A stretch of DNA of 64,000 bases from Trichinella spiralis (lineage: Eukaryota > Nematoda > Enoplea > Trichinellida > Trichinellidae): contig CM012954.1 in NCBI GenBank assembly GCA_000181795.3, forward strand, positions 11,124,714 to 11,188,713, given 5' to 3'. Below the pieces are notes generated by a model that was given only the letters and a program-made list of their open reading frames with translations, did no database searches and had not been told where the DNA came from. Position numbers and translations under genes: made by a program. Position 1 is the stretch's first letter. Each line of letters begins with the position of its first letter. Shown here piece by piece: positions 12,894 to 24,800 of this stretch.

Positions 12894-14062
12894 AGGTGAT
12901 GAGTGAATTGTGAAAATTATTCCACCGAAACAGATTGTGTGAAAATGAGAAAAAGGAAACGGATTAGGCAACGAGGATCAACGACAAAAACACAGACAAC
13001 GTCGATTAGTTTGCACGTCACGCGCGCGCAATAGCTGCTTGCTCGCTTGCTTGCTTGGATGCTGCTGCTAAAAGCGAATGCGTTCATTGCCTGCATGCGT
13101 CATCTGCAATGACGAATTCGGCCCAAATCTTCAGTCTAGGCGAACTACCGTAGCGGTTAATCAGCAATCCAACCTTCCCTTGATTACCTAGAATGGCTCC
13201 GCTAAAATTCTAATTAATCAATTTTTCAATTCCATTCTCTCTCATTGGTCAATTGTAATTGGCCCAAGCGTAAAAGGTTGAAGAAGTTGGAATAATCACG
13301 TTGAAAATGAAACCCTAGCAGCGGTTGAAATTGAATTTTTGGCGAAAATTAATTCAATTAATAATAATATTAATAAATCATCTCGGCAAAGAAATAAAAA
13401 GGAATTGTTTAATTTTTATTCAACTGCGAAAATGGACGACAAAATTTCCCCTCACCCCCTTTTCCCCATTATTAACTGTAATTTAATTAAACGATCTCAA
13501 ATCAAACATTGAATAACAACATTTGCCACATGTTTGTCATCAACTTGAAAACACAAATTCAACATATTCTATATATATATGCCACCGTTGTCTGAAGCTT
13601 TCTTTTCACAATGATAATAATAAATGTTAAAAACATTTTTTCTTTTTCTTGCAAATACACTGTAACAATAAATAAATAAAATCACAAATCTCCTGCATTT
13701 TGATAAATATTTTTTTCTAAAAAAATATTTTCTATAATAAAAGTTGTAAAAAGTTTCAAAAATTAACCACAAATTATTATTTTAAATATTTTTTGTGACC
13801 GTAAAAAGTGCTTCAGTATTTAAATAAGTGTTTCCCCACTGTGTGTGACATGATTGAATATAATATTTGTAGATTGAAAATTGCGCAACGTTCAACACCA
13901 ATAACCCAACAATACATAACCGAAGAAGATGAAATTTAAATAAAGGTAAGTATTGCTTGTTCAAATTGTTCAGGTGTAATTGACATCTGATATGCAATTT
14001 TGATTAAACTCTACAACTGAATGTAACTAACAACCTTCTGAGAATTGTCCATTTTTAGCAGA

Positions 14063-14109
<47 letters not shown>

Positions 14110-14665
14110 TAATAATTGTTATTATTGTGTTTGTTTGTGCATTTTTTTTAATTCAGAGCTGGTCAAAGCAGACGGTCGGTCGGTCGGTCAGCTTCAAAGA
14201 ACGTCAAATCCTTGCTGCGTTGAAGCTGTTCGTGTTCGGTCAAGCTTGCAAAGTGTGGCCACTGAGTAGTTTAGGTTAAGCATGAGAGCGTTCGGACGCG
14301 CTGTTGCGCAAACGGTCGGCTCTTCTTTAGCTTTTCACAGCTTATAAGACACAGGAGCAGAGTCGACAGCCGCGACAGCAAAACTGAAACGTTCGGCAGA
14401 TGGGGTTAAGAAAAAAGCATGGAGTAGGAAGGAGGGGGGAGAAGAGGGAAAGAAAGGTGACGCAAAATCTAGAAAAGAAACGCAAATGTCGATGACCGGT
14501 GGGCCGAAAAATCTACTTCGACCCGAGATGACCGCCACTCACACACACAGCTGTGCTGTTTTGCTTGTGTATCAAGCTTTTATTTCTTTTTTATTTTTGC
14601 TTTGACGTCGTCGAACGAAGCAGCACAACATCCAGAAAAGCATCTGTCACTAAAATTTCAGTCAA
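12894..14665. other. Probable 5' intron or regulatory region of the ZEB gene
   Basis: No supportable coding sequence. 13000-13260 is GC-richer, with homeodomain-like sites. 13320-14140 is AT-rich and includes a TA dinucleotide tract at about 14067-14104. 14150-14340 has GGTC repeats (about 14176-14190) and is GC-moderate. Confidence 0.4.
14067..14104. repeat. TA dinucleotide microsatellite
   Basis: An uninterrupted TA tract of about 19 units. Another long TA tract lies in the intron of the neighbouring ZEB gene (about 16929-16975). Confidence 0.95.
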
Positions 14666-14678
14666 TACCTGTCAGGTG
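14666..14678. promoter_or_regulatory. Back-to-back ZEB-type E-boxes (candidate autoregulatory site)
   Basis: TACCTG and CAGGTG lie in inverted orientation one base apart (TACCTGTCAGGTG), about 315 bp upstream of the predicted ATG of the ZEB/zag-1 gene. CAGGTA and CAGGTG are the established binding cores of ZEB-family zinc-finger clusters, and C. elegans zag-1 is reported to repress its own promoter. Direct binding here is inference. Confidence 0.4.
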
Positions 14679-14993
14679 TCGGTAACGAATGTGGAAACGT
14701 TGCCGGGTCCTTAATGAAGCCTATCAATCACAGTCGCAGTATCTCGTTTGGTCTTTTAAACCAAATCTGACGAGTCAGCGTTTCCGCGATTTCGACCAAC
14801 TGTCGCGATTTTAATAAAAAGAAACAACCTGCTTGCTCATTTTATAATATGCTTAAAGAGGTTGTTGTATTTTTAGCAGATAAAAGATACAACCGGGTCG
14901 CCGAGTCGCCTCGGTCCACCCGGAAATTTCCAAGTCTAAAAAGTCTTCCAAGTAAAACGAAAGTGCCAACCAACATTTCTCAAAGTCAAAGCG

Positions 14994-16922
14994 ATGGAAA
15001 CTACTGAAACGGGAAAAAGTGAACCACCAAACGAAACGGCAGAAACTGACGCTGCAGTGGTCGTTTTGCCAACTGAACCGATTTCTAATACGTCGGAACC
15101 GACCCGGCGCTTCAAATGCCCCCACTGTGTTAAAGCGTTCAAATTCAAGCACCACCTGAAAGAGCACGAGCGCATACATAGCGGTGAAAAGCCGTTCCAA
15201 TGCCCGCACTGTTTGAAACGATTTTCTCATTCCGGTTCCTTCAGCTCGCACATGAACCGCGACAAGTGCTCCACAATCGTCCCTGCTAATACCAATACTA
15301 CTACTACTAATAATAATAATAGTTTTGCACTGTTGGCAAATCATGCCACCAATGCGGACATCCTGACGGTGATGCAACAGCAACAACAACAGTCATCCCA
15401 GGCGATGAACCATTTACAGAACGAAGATGAGATGATTTTTCCATACAGACTACTTTTGGAACGTATTCATACTCAACAAGAAAACATCATGATGCAACAG
15501 GATAATAATAATTTACAGTTGGGGATGGTCAATCAAGCACAACGACAACAACACGACAACCACGAGCAACAGCAGCTTAGTAATGAAAATCCAACAAGCA
15601 GTACTAGTAGTAGTAGTAGTAGTACAAATGGATTGTTGTTAAGTTCAAGATCAGCTAAAGAAAGACCGTCACGCAACCGCAACTATTTATCCGAGGAACA
15701 AGTGGCAGTTTTGAATAATCATTATCGGAACAAGCCGTTTCCGTCCAAAGCTGAACTGGCTGCTTTGGCGGCGCATCTTGGCATTGGCAAACGCGTCGTT
15801 CAAGTTTGGTTCCAGAACACCCGCGCCAAAGAACGTCGAAGCAGCAGAGCCGCGGCCGCCACCGCCGCCGCCGCCACAGCAGCCACAGCCGCTGCCGCCG
15901 CCGCGGCCACCCTCTCCACCGCGGTGGCCACACCCGCCGCCCCGACTGCGGCGGTTCCACTGATCAATCCATTTCTGAGCTGGACCAACACGGCCAATGG
16001 ATTTGTGCCACCGGCGACAATGCTGCCCATGCTTTTTTCGCCGTTCAGTTACATCTGGCTGAACGCGGCCGCCGCCGCTGCAGTGGCTGCCAGCGCAGCC
16101 GAGGCGATGGGCTCCACCCCGCGACCCAATGCCGACACCAACCCCCAGCCTGAAACCACACCGGTTGCCGATGAACAACCCCTGGATTTGTCACTCCGTG
16201 CCCAACGAACGACAACCCCGTTGCTAGCTGACCAGACTAAGCAAACGAACCACCACCACCAGAACCACCAGCAGCAGCAGCGGCAGCAACCAGAGGTGAC
16301 CACCACGACGAATGACGACAAAGAGGCTTCCAGTTTGTTGGCATTTGTCCAACGCGAAGGCCAGCGGATTACCCAAACAATGCAACAAGCCAGGCTTGTT
16401 CCTTCGTACGGTTGTGAGCTTGTTTCGCCAACAGAGACTAGATCGGTGCCGGCCACACCGGAAATGTCGCCGTCCGGCAGCGGCAGCAGTGCCGCGACCA
16501 CACCCCTGTGGACGAACGTGTCCATGGCCAGCTTATACGGCAAGCGCAGTCCGGCGCCGAAACGCACTTTGGCCGACGTGGTCAACGAGTTGAACGAAAG
16601 CAGTCTGAAGCGTAGACGTTCTTGGAAAGAGCACAAGGTGCAGGATGAAGGCCTGTATGCCTGTGATCAGTGCGACAAAATGTTCGGCAAGCAGAGCAGT
16701 TTGGCTCGACACAAATACGAACATTCGGGTAAAGTCAACATTTCTGTATGTTTTGTTTTTGTTTTTCTTTTCTACACCACATAATAAGTGGAAAATTAAT
16801 TTTTCCAAAAACGAACATTATTAATCAGAAACTATCCCATATCATCAAGATTAATTACTGCTGACAGAGCTGATTTTTCAATGAAAGCAAAGTAGCAATA
16901 TTTTAAAGAGGACTAAAATATA

Positions 16923-16977
<55 letters not shown>

Positions 16978-17613
16978 TAGATGATAAAACATGTATATAT
17001 ATTTTTATGTTATTCAAACTTAGAAGATTTCTCTGTGATAATATGTGTACGGTTCATGTTAAGAAAAGATCCAGTGAAAAAGTTTTGAGCAGTGTAGATA
17101 AAAACTAGCTCAATTCTCGCGTAGAAGAGGCAATTAAAATAATGATAATGACAAATGCTTAGTTTGAAGCCAAGTTTTCAAATATTTTCCACTGGACAGC
17201 TTTGACAAATTTCAGGCATAAATAAAGCCGTTCCCTTTGCTTTGCAGGTGTGATATTTTTTTATTTTGACACGCACATCCTGCTTATAATCTGCAAACGA
17301 TACAAAGTTGGCAATAATTTCTTAAGCGACACATAAACACACATCCGTTTCTCTATTATAACATTAAAGCATTGTCTGATTTTTGTTGTAAATGAATAAT
17401 TCTGTTTTTCTTTGTTTAGGACAACGCCCATATAAATGCGACGTCTGCGAAAAGGCATTTAAGCACAAACATCACTTAACTGAACACAAACGACTGCACA
17501 GCGGTGAAAAACCGTTTCAGTGTAACAAGTGCCTGAAACGCTTCTCACATTCTGGTTCATATAGCCAACATATGAATCATCGTTATTCTTACTGTGCACC
17601 ATACCGCGAATAA
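14994..17613 (+). CDS. zag-1: ZEB/ZFH-1-type zinc-finger homeodomain repressor (ZAG-1 orthologue)
   Basis: Two coding exons, 14994-16728 and 17420-17613, joined in phase 1 to give 642 residues ending [11 protein letters not shown], the usual end of nematode ZAG-1. Two N-terminal C2H2 fingers lie at about residues 40-92 (FKCPHC..., FQCPHC...), a divergent homeodomain at about 225-284 with [15 protein letters not shown], an alanine-rich tract just after it, a CtBP-recruiting PLDLSL motif near 397, and three C2H2 fingers at about 556-635. Finger linkers are TGEKP-like (SGEKPFQC). It should be a nuclear DNA-binding repressor of CAGGTR sites controlling neuronal identity and axon growth. Gln-, Asn-, Thr- and Ala-rich linkers lie between domains. 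The start is the first in-frame ATG after a stop at 14937; an AAG acceptor at 14985 would allow an upstream coding exon in phase 1. The intron carries a long AT tract. Confidence 0.93.
16917..16975. repeat. AT dinucleotide microsatellite in the ZEB intron
   Basis: A near-perfect AT tract of about 55 bp in the single intron between the third-last and second-last finger exons of the ZEB gene. Likely length-variable. Confidence 0.95.
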
Positions 17614-19376
17614 GTTTCGTATTCATCGTGTGTTTTTTTTCACTTCCCAATCACCCAAATTACTTATTCATTATACTACTCAGTTAGCTTTCTAATGATC
17701 GTTGAAGCAATGTTGTCTATAGGTAAAGCGAAAATGTAAAATGTTGTCTATAGGTAGTTAGTTATCAATTACTGACCCAAAGTGGTCCATCTGTGGCCAA
17801 TCACTTAAGCAGCTCCTTGCTCAAAGCAACGAGACTGTTTTCTCATTCAGCTTGATCCACTTTTCTCTATCACTTACTTTTTTTATGCACTTCAAATTTA
17901 TTATATATATACATTTTTTTGTTTTTAAATTATTCGGTCGGTTCTTCCAATTTACCAATTATTATTATTTGTGAATTCTTGGTTCCGGTTGTAGTTGGTT
18001 TTTGCTGTACAAAAAATGCTCTTTTACTACTTCTGTTTCTTTTTTCATAAATCAATTTCGCCAACAGGGATAACAAATCCAGGTCCTTTGCACTGTTGTA
18101 CAGTCCGCTTTTGTCTTCTTCATATTTATCACCGCATGCAGGTTTGTTTGCTTCCTTTTTTCTGTGCATTCAAATTTTCAACATTCACATTGATTGATGT
18201 AGCTTCCATCTCTTGCCATTGTGCTGTATGTACATCGTTCAAATATATACACATATATCGCTTAGATCAAGGTTCATTCTTCCATTCTTCAAATGTATAT
18301 ACTTAAAAGAAAAAAGCTGTTTCTCTTTCTGGCTGCTATTTACTTAAATTTCTATCCAATTCCACTATCAGACGAAGCTTTTTTCCGGTGTTTATACGAA
18401 GCATTTCCTGGTGTTATTATGATAATCAGTGCAACTAAATGTTTTCGTTTCCTCTTTTCTTTCTCTTTCTTCTTTTCGCTTTCATTATCAAGTTCTGTTG
18501 TGTTCTGTTCTGTTCTGTTCTTGTACAAATAATTTTCACTTCATAATTTGGAAATAATTTTTCCAATTTTGGAGCCAGGACTAACAACGAAGCAGTAGAA
18601 TCCAATACATTAAACATATATCTACTGAACTGGACACAAATTCGAAGACTGAAAATGTATTGGCCAGTTGACTGATTATTATCATTATTATTATTTGTGC
18701 TCCCGCTAGTTCACAGAACGCATATGTCTTCTACCTTGATTTGGATATGTTACTTCGTTTCGTTGATTTGTTTTTCAAAATCAAGATGCTGTTTTCGTAT
18801 TATAGTAGTTTGTAGTTGGGAATTAAAAAAAATAACAAAGAAGCAATGCAATCTCGAATGAAAAAATGGTTAAAGAAAGTTAAAACTTGAATGCACATAT
18901 ATCCATCCATCCATCCATACATACATACATACATATATATACATAATTTATATAGGTATGTACATCATGAGTTCAGGTTAGCTGTTTAATCGACTGCAGC
19001 AGTACATTGCAAAGACAACAGCGCATAAAAAGTACAGGCAAACTTGGGATAAAAATTTCAACATTGCCCGTTTTCGGCTTGCAAACAACATATCGACACG
19101 AACATATTATCAATACATACCGCATATATGTATGTTGAAAATAAATTGAAAAATAAAAGACAACAGGGATATAATGTACTAAAAGAAGAGGTGTATGAAG
19201 AGTCCAACTGAGAACAAATGGATGAATGATTGAAAATTTTGAAATGGGATGAATTTTTGTTTGTTGTCACAAACAACACACACACACACACACACATACA
19301 CACATAAACATATATGCTGCTATTGTTTTGGATGTTTGCGACGAATAAAAATCACAACCCAACAAGTTTGAAGAAA
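17614..19376. other. Intergenic region between the ZEB and NOAH-like genes
   Basis: No gene supported. It holds the 3' ends of two convergent genes. Notable are a 17-bp direct repeat at 17709-17725 and 17740-17756 (AATGTTGTCTATAGGTA), pyrimidine-rich tracts near 18440-18530, an ATCC/ATAC tetranucleotide tract near 18902-18938 and a CA tract near 19278-19300. Confidence 0.5.
17709..17756. repeat. 17-bp direct repeat
   Basis: AATGTTGTCTATAGGTA occurs twice, 31 bp apart, about 100 bp beyond the ZEB stop codon, so it may be in the 3' UTR. It could be a small duplication; function unknown. Confidence 0.85.
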
Positions 19377-22300
19377 TCAAACGGCCGGTCGACGTACCGG
19401 AACCGCGGCAACGTTCATCTCCGGATAGACGGTGAAATAATCTTGTTGCAATTTGTTGGCCGGTTTACGAAGCTTGGACACACCCCAGGAGACGATAATG
19501 CCGGAAAAGATCACGCAAAGCAAACTCACGCTGACGGTGACCGCGATAAAAGCCGACTCGGCAATGCACATCATGTCTTCTGGCGAGTGAGCCATCACTT
19601 TGACAAAGTTTCCCACTGAGAATGGAAATAATTAATTTTGTTTTTTTGGGAGGAGATCTTGTTTCACAACACCCAACTCACTACTACATCACACAACCAC
19701 CACCACCACCACCACCATCACCACAGACAGACAGACAGATACTGCATAGAAATTTGCATGCACTTTTTCAATTACGAATGCTACGACAACACCTACACCA
19801 CCACCAATCACCGAATATATCTCATTTTGTTATTTTACAAAAGAAGAACAAACAACCTTTGGATGAGTATTGTGAGAATAAATAAATAAATAAATAAATA
19901 AATAACTTACCATAAGGCAGAAGGGTAGATTCTTCTTGTTCTTCTTCTTCTTGCTGTTGTCGCTTCTTCTCAACATCGTTTTTCTGTTGTTCCTTCTCAC
20001 CGTCGGCATAGACCCGTAGAACTGCCGACAGTTTCTCCTCGACCATCTCCTCTTCGTCGTCGTCGTTGTCAATAATCAACGTTTCGTTCATTTTAGCCGC
20101 GGTGGAACCAAGCGCAATGCTGCGCTTCTTGCGTCCGTTCGAGATGAACATCTGCCTGCTTGAACCGTCCAAGCAGTGACTCTGCAATTGTTGAAAATTT
20201 TATTATCAAATTTGTAACAATTCAGCGCTGCAGCGTCAAGGAGGGAGTGGCTAACTGTCTTCGTATTTGTTGACCTTATTATTCAAAAATTTGCTTATCT
20301 TGCTCTATTGTGGAGATGAGGCTAATGATGTGATTAAAATTGAAAGAAAACAAAAATTATCCGTCCATTTTTAGAAATGCATACAAAAAGAAAACCCCTG
20401 AAAATTATAAATTTTCCTTTTTGTTTCCTTTCCAAATTCGAACACTGCATGCAGTTTTGAGCAAAATAGAAAGAGCAAGAGAGAGAGAGAGAAAATGATG
20501 AAAGGAAGCTTAATTGTGCTGCTAAGAAATGAACAAAGCAAAAGCTGCTTGTGAAGAGAGATTTCGTTGTGTGCTAATTAATTGCCAATTGGCCGTTTTG
20601 TTGATTAGAGTAGTGTTATTTATAATGGCTATTGGGGTGATTGGAAGAGGGGGAGTGATTGGTTAGTTAGTATCTGCGAGCAGATGAGATTCAAGTCGAG
20701 TGTTTGCTTACTGGTGGACAACCGTAGGGGCCGGCGCAGAACATGACCGTGCAAACCATTTGTATATCATAGGAGCCGTCGAGTCGGAAAGCTTTCATCA
20801 TCGCCGCCAATCGGTTGTTGTTCTGATCCCTAACGACCGGCCCAATCAACGCTGGATAACGTGGGCAGCTAAATTTGACAATAGCCAATTGAGCAAAATA
20901 TAAAATGCAACAAGCCAAGATTAGCCAAACTGCTTACCCGTTTTCGATCACTTTAAATGGTACACTGTCGCCGGTTCCGCCGACACGCGTAGCGGTACAC
21001 TCCAAAAGCATCATGTTGCTCGGTCCGGCTTGGTTGGAAGTGGCGACGAGCAAAATTTCAGCACCGATGCAAGTTTCCCTAACCTCTTGGCCTTTCTTGT
21101 CCAAAAATTTCAAAGATGCACTCACCGGACCCGGGGTACCGGCTGGCAATAATTTCGGCTGCGCCTCGCTGAAAATATTCAAATTTGTCAAACCGTTGTT
21201 CCCTTGCTTTCAATTCACACACAAATCAAAAAATTACCCAATGTCGTACAAAGTGGTGACCATAACTGAACCTTCGCCGATGCCTTTCAACGACGTGTCA
21301 CAAGTGACGCGATAAAAGCGATCCCACTCGGTGGTCACTTGATGAGGCAGAACACCGTCCAAAGAGACCACGACCATCGCTTCCAATTTTCCATCCTGAA
21401 TTCAGAAATTCAATTTCAATCACAAATTTTCAGCGCTTTGACAATTGGCACGTGAATTCTCCAACTATCTAGACGTGTTGTGTCTAGACTGCATCAGTTG
21501 CGAGTTGGATCTCCTGGAGGAGCTTCTTGAAGAAACCGACAATCTATCACTTTTGCCCCCTTGGAGATTTTTAAAAATTTCATCCATTATTATTTCAATT
21601 ATAATATCTTGATCATTATAATATTTCAAAATCTATTTCAATAAAAGTTTCTTAATTAATAAAAATTATCTGAAAGAAAGAAAGACAAAGAAGAAGACGA
21701 ACATCATCATCATCATCATCATATTACGTGGAGATGTACTGTAATGCCAATAGAAATACTGTAATTATTGTTTCAAAGTAAATTGGGGGGGGGGGGATGG
21801 AAAATAATCCAATTTGAAAATGAATTTTGAATGTTCAATTAGTAGATTTCCTTTGTTTACAAGTGTAAATTAAAAAAAATTTCTTTTTTGAACTGTTCGT
21901 AATAAACTTACCCTCAAAACAGTTCCACAATCACCGCTGACCGTTGGTGGTGGGAATGTCATGACAATTTGTTTAGCATTAGTGACAGTTTTGTGACAAG
22001 TGGCGAAGCGATCAGCAGCATAAATAGCTCCAGTGTACGGTTCTCTTGTATTGACAATGAAACGAATACCTTCACTTGTGCAAAGAGCCATACCGCCAAA
22101 TTGTGATTCTGCAAAAAAGCGGAAATGAAGATCGAGTGGACGACAACAATAAATGAGTAGAAAATTAACATACCACAGTTGAATTCGTAGTAATCTGTCG
22201 ACGGGTTGTTTTGCACGTTGGCAGTGGCTTTGTTGACGGCGTAGACGTAGCAGGCGAGTTTGGTGCGCACGTAGTTGATGGATTTGCAGTTCAAATTTTG

Positions 22301-24800
22301 GAAACACAACGAAATACAGTCGGCTACAGTGACACCTTGAGCACTGGCAACTGGTGTAGCTTGGATTGCAGACCCGATGAAACGTTCGAATGCAGCCTGT
22401 TGTCGGCAAGTGCTCGACGTGAGATCAGCTACAGATTGGAAAATATATTAGCAAAACCAACGCACACGCATGCAGAGAAAAAGAAAGAGAAAAATTAAGA
22501 AGAATAACAATTGTACTACTGTACCAGCAACGCAGGTTGGTTCGTAGTAATCTTTGCCTTCGAGCTTGGGTGGACCTTGCTGATCGGCACGTGAAAATGT
22601 GTCCTCGTCGGAAATGATGCATTTCTTCAACGACGGTGAATATTCTGCTGATCGACAGAAAGTATTCAACGAATCCAAACACTTTTGCAAGCACTGCGAT
22701 TCTTGGGCTTCGATGCTCGAAGTGTGATCATACTTGTGTATCTCGAAGCTGGACGTTTTCACAAATACCAAATTGCCACCAATGTGACCACATCGATTTT
22801 GTCCTCAAATAACAAAATACAAGTGAACTGAAGTTGCCAAAGAAAAACAGATATTAATTTCAACAGCCATTTATTACTTGATAAACAGTTGCTGTCGAAA
22901 TAGTCGATCGGTTCACTTTGTGATTTGCGCATATATTGTGGCTTGCTGCGTCGATCTTGGTCGCTCATTTCGCAAAAGTAAGTGTTGTAATTGTAATTGA
23001 CAGAACGACAGACGAACGATTCTTCCAACAAGCATGCGCTCAGACAATCCTCCCTGGAGCCGACTTGAATCGAACGACGGACAAAACCTTCCAAACGCGA
23101 GTTCCGGGTCCTTTCAAAACTGTACGATCGGTAAGAGCATGCTTGATGTGCAGTGACGCCTGAGATGAAAAAAAAAACAAAAAATTATTCTTCTCTGAAC
23201 TGTACAATTTGCACTAATTAATTCCTTCCTACCTGGCAGGCAAACTTTTTCATAGTAGAAATTGTTCGCACTTGGATTCGGTGCCAGAATGCCGGATCCG
23301 GCGGGCGTGGCAGCGTTGTCGAAAAAATGGCACGTCTCCTGACCGTCATAGTTGAACGACGCGCAGGCCCTGGGCGCGCCGGTCGTCGGTTCGATGTTGT
23401 GCTTGCAAAAGTGAGCGCAAGAAATGTCATCACCGGCTGACGATATCACCAGCGGAACGCCGGTTAGCCGAGCACGAGAGATGCGTATGAAGACGGCAAC
23501 TTCATTCGGAGCACACTGGTAGACTAAACATCACAACAACAACAACAAAATGAAACGTAGTTTTTCTTTCCAATTCAAAAAAACAACCTGTATGTCATTT
23601 TGCATACTGTAAATCAGTTTGACAACAATTATTTGAAACATTTTAAATAAGTTAATTAAATTTAAATAAGCTAAATATTTAAAATTGCATTGAAAAAAAA
23701 AGTTGACACAATGTAAACAATGATTAGCTTGGTTGCTCATTTCGAGCAACTTCTTTTGCCACTTAAATTACACACATCGTGTGTAGGTAAAACAGACCGT
23801 TTTGATCAGATAATGTGCACAGTCAGCGACCTTTGATGACATGTCACATACGTCACTGGGGTTTGGAATACGCGCGACAAAATGACACTGAAATGCACCC
23901 GCATGCCCCGGCGCGGTACCACTTTGTCGGTGGGCTTAATTGCCCTTGACATTTCTTATTCAACGGACAGCGACTTGTTTAATTTAATCGGAAAAACAAC
24001 ACATTCCAGTGTTTTGAAATTTTTACAATCGCGGGCAAATTCGAGATTTAAAAAAAATAAACAAACAAACCAACGAATGGTACAAAAAAATTGTACCGGC
24101 ATTGTCAAGAGGTCAATGATCGCCATTATCAATTATGACAGTGAATAATTTAAATTCGGTAACATTTGCAGCAAAATTCCACAAATGCTGAAAAAATTCA
24201 TAAATGGCAACAAAAAACCAATACGCGACCGAATTTTTACCCATTGTCAGTGTTGCGCAAGCGGATGACTCAGTATTGTGAAAATTTTTGTTGTTGTATC
24301 AAAATTTGAAAAAAAAACAGGAAGAATATACTTTTTTGAAATGTTTCTATTTTACAATGATGAAATGGAAGTTTCGAACAAATAAGATTGAAAATTTAAA
24401 TTTGCAATAAATTGAAAACATCGTAAAACAGTCACAGACAGCTAGACAGATCGATTATGAGCAGAAAATTGAAAACTATCGTTCTATTTCGATACGAATC
24501 TTCACAAGCTGTGCATTTATGTTTTACATGCAAATGAAATTTTCAATGAATAACCAAAGAAAGAAATGAAAAGAACAATATTTGGTCAAAAATAAAAATT
24601 ACAACAAATAAATAACAATTACCTGATTTGATGTATTTTCGTAGGAGAGAAATTTAAAATTCTACCGTATGATTACTGTATATGTAGAAAAAAAAGAGCG
24701 GAAAAATAATGAAAGGCAGGTATTAAAAGGTTGACTTACTTGAAAAAGCCCGCTGAGCGGTAAGGAGGGAAACGAGCAGCAATGCCAGAGAAATTTGCAT
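19377..24800 (-). CDS. Four-PAN/Apple plus ZP-domain transmembrane protein (NompA/NOAH-like)
   Basis: Eleven exons, all phase-compatible: 24740-24800, 23233-23523, 22878-23159, 22525-22803, 22174-22428, 21912-22108, 21238-21395, 20938-21168, 20712-20868, 19911-20181, 19377-19615; 806 residues. A signal peptide (MQISLALLLVSLL...) is followed by four cysteine-rich PAN/Apple domains, roughly one per exon (about 21-117, 118-211, 212-304, 305-389), then a ZP domain (about 395-640, starting near CTSEGIRFIV), a furin-type site GRKKR|S at about 653-658, an acidic Asp/Glu-rich linker and a membrane helix near 749-773 with a short cytoplasmic tail. This is the architecture of Drosophila NompA and nematode NOAH proteins, which form apical matrix linking sense-organ dendrites or epidermis to cuticle. 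Furin cleavage is expected to release and polymerise the ZP module. Exon 4 uses a GAG acceptor. A second PAN+ZP gene lies about 11 kb away. Confidence 0.92.

Noticed and set aside
14853-16636. Long antisense and alternative-frame open frames over the ZEB exon
   Set aside because: They mirror the Ala/Gln/His-rich codon bias of the real exon and contain no domains of their own.
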